Under the pieces are notes generated by a model. That model saw nothing but the letters and a program-made list of their open reading frames with translations. It made no database searches and was not told the origin of the DNA. A stretch of DNA of 64,000 nucleotides from Sipunculus nudus (lineage: Eukaryota > Annelida > Sipuncula > Golfingiida > Sipunculidae), in the NCBI GenBank assembly GCA_026874595.1, contig CM049309.1, forward strand, positions 50,196,079 through 50,260,078, read 5' to 3'. The translations under genes and the position numbers were made by a program. Shown here one piece after another: positions 58,900-64,000 of the stretch; position 1 is the first letter of the stretch; each line of letters opens with the position of its first letter.

Positions 58900-59600
58900 A
58901 TCATCAATTCAAACAGATACGTTGAAAGTATTGTTCAATAACACGTTCTTTGAACCTTCATTTGAAAGATGTTTTGTCAGACTGTCATAATGTACATGTA
59001 CATTTAATTGCTTTAGTTAAAACACGTCTCTGTTCATCTGATTCTGATGATGTCTTACAGATACCTAAATTCAAACTGATGAGAAATGACCACCCAGTAA
59101 CTCCAGGTCCCACACCTATAATGAGAAGACCACCTCATGGCCTAGCATTTTATGTCCATGAAAAAATCAACTCATTTGCCCAACCTATTCATTTGTCATC
59201 AAAAACGTTTGATGCATAAGTCTTGATAATAGAGACTAAATTATCAAGTCTGCAAATGATAACAATTTACCGTTCACCACAATCAACAATCTCATAATTT
59301 ATATCAAGAATCAATCAACTGATAACATATATTGACACACAAAGACCATTTAATAGTCACACTAATAGTCAACGGAGACGACAATATTGATGTCAGTGAC
59401 CATAAATATACTCATACACAAAGTATCAAAACTTTTCCACTGTCAACAGGTTGTGAAAGACGTGACTAATTATCACGGAGGTACAATCAATTTGATGTGT
59501 TACAGTATCCCAGATATATTAACTTCAGCAATAGAAACAGTATGGTCAGACCATAAATGCCTATTTACAGTTGTTTTCGACTTTGATTTTGATTTGTGAT
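58900..59600 (+). pseudogene. Endonuclease/exonuclease/phosphatase (EEP) domain of the same Helentron relic
   Basis: Immediately after the helicase tail, LKVLFNN then, after a frameshift, RSLNLHLKDVLSDCHNVHVH and LIALVKTRL correspond to the EEP start (N.RSL..H...L..D......I...ETRL). IPKFKLMRND and RPPHGLAFYV follow. After further breaks, a degraded GDFN block (VNGDDNIDVSD, about 59370) and GGTINLM...TVWSDHKCLF (about 59480-59575) complete the domain. The catalytic Glu of ETRL is Lys here and GDFN is GDDN, so it is inactive. A PIF1 tail followed directly by EEP is the Helentron (Helitron2) arrangement. A LINE would have EEP followed by reverse transcriptase, which is absent. Confidence 0.65.
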
Positions 59601-59699
59601 TCCTTTCATTCTTATAAGCAATATACAACACCTCATATGTTCAGCATATCACTATACATGTTATCATTTAAATAAATTCCAATACCAAATAACCAATAA

Positions 59700-59842
59700 C
59701 ATGAAATGCATATTGACTCTCAACTCTTTAAAGTCCCAGCTGAAAACATTTAAAAAAAAGACTTATAAAAATATCCTTATAGACCAGTTCAGCTGAGCGT
59801 TGACACCATTCGGTCCCTAGTTATAAAAGGTGCGATATAAAT
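59700..59842 (+). mobile_element. Probable LINE 3'-end fragment
   Basis: SLKSQLKTFKKKTYKNIL (about 59720-59785) resembles the LK..LKT.LF end of LINE reverse-transcriptase proteins. About 40 bp later comes GGTGCGATATAAATGG, like the GGCGCTATATAAATAC at the end of the LINE fragment at 63124-63657. Short and unsure. Confidence 0.4.
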
Positions 59843-60052
59843 GGCAGTCTGCCACCAAAACGTCGATATTTAGGATCTGGGGATGTTTCGATAGCAGACC
59901 AAGCTAAAAGATTTTAATATATTTTAGGTTAAGCAGTTATACGCGCCATTTCTGACCGAACTCAGTCATGATCGTCCACCTTTCAAACTTTTTATTCACA
60001 TAATGAGTGTTAAAATTACCACATCCCGTAATTAGTTCTAAAATTATCACAC

Positions 60053-60265
60053 CTTAAGTAAATTAACTCGCGATAATAGATAACAACGGTTTTTGCAGTC
60101 ACAGCATTTCTCAAATATCACTTGGGGTAAGAAATCGACTGATAAACGGTTTGTGGAAAATGCTGTGGACTTGCATTCAGCGCAGTTTAAGCCATCGTAC
60201 GGTCGACAAAGAATAAGACTCCATATTAGCGTCAAGGTTAACCCTGCCAGGGCATTACTATTCAT
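60053..60265 (-). CDS. Candidate first coding exon, Cys-rich secreted or membrane protein, unrecognised
   Basis: The minus-strand ATG (60265-60263) opens a frame with a good signal-peptide shape: MNSNALAGLTLTLIWSLILC, then RPYDG. A Cys-rich segment follows (NCAECKSTAF...FEKCCDCKNRCY). The frame reaches a reasonable donor, AAG/GTGTGA, at 60053/60052, 6 bases before an in-frame stop. Signal peptide, paired cysteines and a donor in order are suggestive, but no family is recognised and no second exon was found. A chance frame cannot be excluded. Confidence 0.3.
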
Positions 60266-60721
60266 TCTGCTACTAAAATGCCTAAAATAAAAAGTAATTC
60301 CATGTACCACTAGACGTAACTGTTTGCCAGCTTTTATTACTCAGAGAGACGTAAATTTAGTTATATAATTTGCGGCGAGGTAGTATATAGTGCTTGTGGT
60401 TAGCCTTGCAACACAGCAAGAGTAAGTTTTATGACTGTGATAGTGGAGGGAATTATGTTTTAACCTTTGCATCGACTGGGCCAGTCTACGTCAAGATCCA
60501 TTCATAATTATTATTACAACAAACCTGTGGGCGCCTTTTCTAGTATGAATATATGAGATACGTACACGTGCTTCTAACTGACCACAAAACATGAAGATCC
60601 CCCGCGGGGACTAGTCTCGGATACCGCCATGCGGCGTTTGAAACTAACGCTAGCCTTTTTACGTAAACTCGTGCTAAGGAAAAGAGAAGAGGTATTGAAG
60701 TAGATATTTAATCGTACTACA

Positions 60722-60834
60722 AATAAAACACGACGTTTTAATGTTTCTATATGAAACACATACATCCAGTCTATATTTTGATCCCACCTTTGGAACGGCT
60801 CTTCAATTATGACACGTGTCATGACTGCCAGGCC
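60722..60834 (+). repeat. Dispersed repeat R3, copy 2
   Basis: CAAATAAAACACG, TATTTTGATCCCACCTTTGG, TTATGACACGTGTCATGACT and CCAGGCCC match 46812-46934 in order and nearly equal spacing. Confidence 0.55.
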
Positions 60835-60839
60835 CCTTC

Positions 60840-61990
60840 AGTTTACCTGCGAGTCATGCTTTAATGGCTTATCGATATATTGCTGGACCCAACGGCACTG
60901 CTACAGTCATCGATGACCATGACAAAAATTAATAAAGTTAAAGATGTCTATAGTTTAAAAAAAACTGTTACAGTAAACTAAATAAGCCTTTTTTAATATC
61001 ATTGGCTTGTGTTGAAAATGTAAAGTGAATTCTAAGGGAATTAAATATAGCAAACATGAAACCTATTTATTTGCCGTTTTAAAATAATCTCGTGCCCATC
61101 CTAATATTACAAAATGACTTTAAAAAAATATGCATACTAAATATATAACCTTATGTCGAATATTTCTCTAAGTTTATACTAGTGGCATTCAAGCATATGA
61201 ATATTTGAACTGATAGGTCGCACAGTGTTTCTAGCTTAGGGCCTTTTAAAAAAAGCTGACACTTCCCTTTCCATCTGCTAAACCACGCGCAACCCGACAG
61301 CACTGTCCGTTCTATTTATAGAAAAAAGGCGAGATTAATGAGTCACCAGCCGCTTTTTATCAAATGTATCCTGCGTCGTCATGCAAATTATCATAAGACG
61401 TCTTCAGTCAGGTGAGAGATGTTGCTAAGCATCTGAACAAAGGAGATGTCGACTTTGAAGCTGTTGGAAAATCTGATTCATCCATAATTAAATGGTGACT
61501 GAAAACATGTAATCGATTATGAAGCGAGAGTAATGTTCCAGCGCAGGCCTCATGTACGTTTTACATCGCATGGAAAGGCGGGTAGACTATAATGTTATTA
61601 CCACGACATTATAAGGTCATAATCCAACTCAAATCGGTCTCCCGTTACAATGTTTTCATCTCAAACTGAAGTGGTATTTTCACAATGCGCTGTATTCATT
61701 CCCCTTTTTTCCTTGTTAATCGCTCTGATTACTGTATTCAAGACTTGCTTGAAACTTGATTCTTGGGTCACTCCTGATAATAGAGTACTTAGTAACTATC
61801 CATCAACTACGATTACTGCCTAAGTCTACAATATTTCAGTGGATTTCATTTTTATGTTTTGAATATGTACCTCTGTATATGTTTGAAGATTTGTTTCTTT
61901 TTACCTATTTCTACTTATGTTAATGTGATTTCACATTTCTTGCAAAAACGTATGTACGTTTATGAAGAGTTTTTATATATCAATGTATTT
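60840..61990. other. No supportable gene
   Basis: AT-rich sequence, nothing recognised. Confidence 0.5.
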
Positions 61991-61994
61991 TCCT

Positions 61995-61997
<3 letters not shown>

Positions 61998-62051
<54 letters not shown>
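61998..62051. repeat. (TA)n microsatellite
   Basis: About 27 uninterrupted TA units. Confidence 0.97.
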
Positions 62052-62055
<4 letters not shown>

Positions 62056-62093
62056 TATGTGAGCATTGATACAAATTCTGTATATGTATGTTG

Positions 62094-62106
62094 GTATATA
62101 TATATT

Positions 62107-62145
<39 letters not shown>
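62094..62145. repeat. (TA)n(TG)n compound microsatellite
   Basis: Short TA stretches with TTTATA, then about 15 TG units. Confidence 0.95.
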
Positions 62146-62148
<3 letters not shown>

Positions 62149-62296
62149 AAATACTTTAATTATTATTGTAACCGCCAAAACAAAGCTGGACGGAATGACT
62201 GGACGGAATTTTAGGAAACTCAGAATTATGATCGGGTCACATGTGAACTACTGCTTCCTCATTTTGGGTTGACCTCTTAATCTTTCCCCTATGCAG

Positions 62297-62480
62297 AGCG
62301 TTCATCTGTTCGTCAGTTTTTACACATAAACCCACATATCTTGGGAAGCGTTTGACTATCTAAAACCATTTTCGCACAGCGTCTATCTGTTCATCAGCTT
62401 GGGTTAAAATAACTCATATCTCTGCAGTGTTTGGACTTAATCGCTTGAAATTTTGCACATACAAACATTATGGATAGGTT
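62297..62480 (+). repeat. Imperfect tandem duplication, about 81-bp period
   Basis: AGCGTTCATCTGTTCGTCAG (62297) recurs as AGCGTCTATCTGTTCATCAG (62378), each followed by AAACCCACATATCT / AACTCATATCTCT and GTTTGGAC or GTTTGAC. The second unit continues into CGCTTGAAATTTTGCACA, a word common in dispersed molluscan repeats to my knowledge. Confidence 0.45.
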
Positions 62481-62484
62481 TCTT

Positions 62485-63120
62485 TGACATGACAGGTGGC
62501 GCATGCGTTAATTGACGCATTTAAACTCATGTTGTTCAGTGTTCAAATTTTGAATGATATTATGTCCAAGATTGAGCAAAAAAGTGTTTTGGTAATAAAA
62601 TTATTTTGAAATATTTGGTGGAATTGAAAGAAAATTAGGATATTATGGGAGAGGGCTTCTGTCTTGTTATTTAATTATTTGGTTATATAATCATTTTGAA
62701 ATATTTGGTTGAGGTAAAGAAAATGAGGATATTCTGGGAAAGAGCTTCAATTTAATTTGTCTTATGGGATGGGTGTCCTTGTTAATCCAGAGGATGGTCC
62801 CCTCATGTCTTCTCGACAAACAAGGCCCATGGTAGTATAAAATTCAAGGTAAAACAGGTAACACTTTACATATCATGCAGTGTGTGAAAATCGGGCAATG
62901 GATTTAAACAAGAGTGTGGGTAATAAAATCAATTTTACAAACCCTGTCACAAGTCGATCTGTACTTAAAAAAAAAACTTTACATTTACCTGCGTGATTAA
63001 ATCTTGAATGTGAGATATCTTAACATATAAGCTATTTTTACAACTCGATATTTATGCAAAGATGGCGTTTTTCTTATATACCCTGAACCCAGTATTATTC
63101 TTTTCAATTTTAAGGTTGTT
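62485..63120. other. No supportable gene
   Basis: AT-rich sequence upstream of the LINE fragment. A repeated word TTTTGAAATATTTGGTNGA occurs at about 62607 and 62695. No coding recognised. Confidence 0.45.
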
Positions 63121-63123
63121 ATT

Positions 63124-63657
63124 GTGAATCAGTCTTTAATATGCAGAATAAGATATGTTGGGTTTACAAGAGAGAAACAGTTGAATATCATGGGAATATG
63201 TAAAGATAAATTACATTTTCTGATGTCACTCCCTTCCATCGGGAGTAAATTAAAACCAGGATGTCGTTTTGATGACTCACTTCCATCATATTTGACTGAA
63301 AAAATAAAAACCTATCGGCCTTTGCGTACGCTGCGCTCGGCTGGCGGAAATCTTCTTGTAAAGTGTAATATGAAAATGGGAGAACGTTCCTTCCGTTTCA
63401 TAACTCCAAAAGTTTGGAATTCACTTCCCATTACACTTAGAAAATCTCCAACTCTTGTATCATTTAAAGCTAATTTAAAACGTATCTCTTTCGGCAAGCT
63501 TTTGGTAATTAATATGCATCTTTTTTCTGGGTCAGGCACAGGGAGTAGATTTCCATTAAATTGTATGTGAGTATATGTGTGTGTGTGTGTGTGTGAATTG
63601 CGCTGAGAGTCCGACCATCGGAGAATTGGCGCTATATAAATACTATTATTATTATTA
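63124..63657 (+). mobile_element. LINE (non-LTR retrotransposon) 3' end with reverse-transcriptase C-terminal remnant
   Basis: The 148-codon frame contains SYLTEKIKTYRPLRTLRS, GERSFRFITPKVWNSLPITL and FKANLKRISFGKL. This is the diagnostic C-terminal pattern of LINE reverse-transcriptase polyproteins (YL...Y.P.R.LRS; GERSF...P..WNSLP..LR....FK..LK). It is followed by (TG)n, a G-rich segment, GGCGCTATATAAATAC and (ATT)4, a typical LINE 3' terminus. The polymerase core and endonuclease are missing, so this is a 5'-truncated, dead copy. The jockey/CR1/L2-like group is likely. The clade cannot be fixed from this tail. Confidence 0.8.
63570..63595. repeat. (TG)n microsatellite inside the LINE tail
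   Basis: About 12 TG units just after the LINE stop codon. Confidence 0.9.
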
Positions 63658-64000
63658 GGAAGGATTTGTGAGATTCTTTCTCCCTTTCTTTTTCTGCTTT
63701 TGCTTTTAAATTTGCTTTGCTTTCTTTCTTTTTTTTTCTTTCTTTGGGACCATAATCTGATCCAACCTTGCTAAACCAAATTCGTTTGAATTTAAAGGTT
63801 GGCATGAAAGATTAAAGATTTCTTGGGGAAACATTAGCGTTATGTGTCCTGGGTTTTGCATGAAATGGAATTATCACGCCAACGCTTCAACACTAATCAG
63901 GTTAATTGATATTAAAGACTGCCATCATAGCTAATTTGTCCAGGATTTACACAGAAAGTCATCCGTGTGCACATGCAGTGACAAGGTGAATTATGATTCC
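63658..64000. other. No supportable gene
   Basis: A pyrimidine-rich CTTTCTTTTT stretch at about 63680-63745, then AT-rich sequence. Confidence 0.5.

Noticed and set aside
58900-59600. LINE endonuclease instead of Helentron endonuclease
   Set aside because: EEP domains are shared by both, but a PIF1 helicase tail lies directly upstream in the same orientation and no reverse transcriptase follows in order.
63312-63539. 75-codon minus-strand frame
   Set aside because: Antisense shadow of the LINE reverse-transcriptase tail.

Overview
This is an AT-rich, repeat-dense, gene-poor stretch of a eukaryotic (metazoan) genome. It has no operons, ribosome-binding sites or densely packed reading frames. 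It does have intron signals, microsatellites, minisatellites, tRNA-derived SINEs, LINE debris and several classes of DNA transposon. A lophotrochozoan, probably a mollusc such as a bivalve, is my best guess. The grounds are a PIF1-helicase/endonuclease (Helentron) relic, dispersed repeats with CGTCCGTCCGTC and GGTCAAAGGTCAAGGTCACAGG signatures, and long (TCTG)n/(TCTC)n/(TA)n tracts. This is inference, not proof.

Only one protein-coding gene can be called with reasonable support. A minus-strand coding exon (32507-33358) encodes a 283-residue single-pass membrane protein whose membrane and juxtamembrane block looks like the KCNE family of potassium-channel beta subunits. A splice acceptor lies just upstream of its start codon. 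The gene carries a long Ser/Asp/Glu-rich cytoplasmic tail and is followed by an 8-unit 43-bp minisatellite. Four weaker exon candidates are listed at low confidence (2565-2655 minus, 16973-17212 plus, 41856-42028 plus, 60053-60265 minus).

Most of what can be read is mobile DNA. Two copies of a non-autonomous DNA transposon (42573-43231 and 53756-54454) lie in opposite orientation about 10.5 kb apart. Each has TACGCTC...GAGCGTA ends and its own perfect 9-bp target-site duplication. A 1.34-kb hAT-type element (34732-36075) has an intact 8-bp target duplication and holds a nested SINE. A 184-bp pogo/Tigger-type MITE sits at 17727-17910, and a Tigger/pogo transposase C-terminal relic at about 20790-21350. 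A Helentron relic (about 58440-59600) keeps the PIF1 helicase tail followed by an endonuclease domain that has lost its catalytic Glu. LINE 3' ends are at 63124-63657 and probably 59700-59842. tRNA-derived SINE or tRNA-like pieces are at about 1735, 24465, 33503, 35594, 37240, 37390, 43763, 44554, 50088 and 52010.

Tandem DNA is diverse: a two-level G-rich minisatellite (12024-12523), an 18-unit 49-bp minisatellite (30478-31390), the 43-bp array (31994-32337), a 281-bp degenerate tandem (25920-26590), a 64-bp-arm hairpin between two TA arrays (23446-23649), and many simple repeats. Three unnamed dispersed repeat families (called R1, R2 and R3 here) recur inside the window. The stretches 7600-10780, 37460-41820 and 45000-46800 show no supportable gene.
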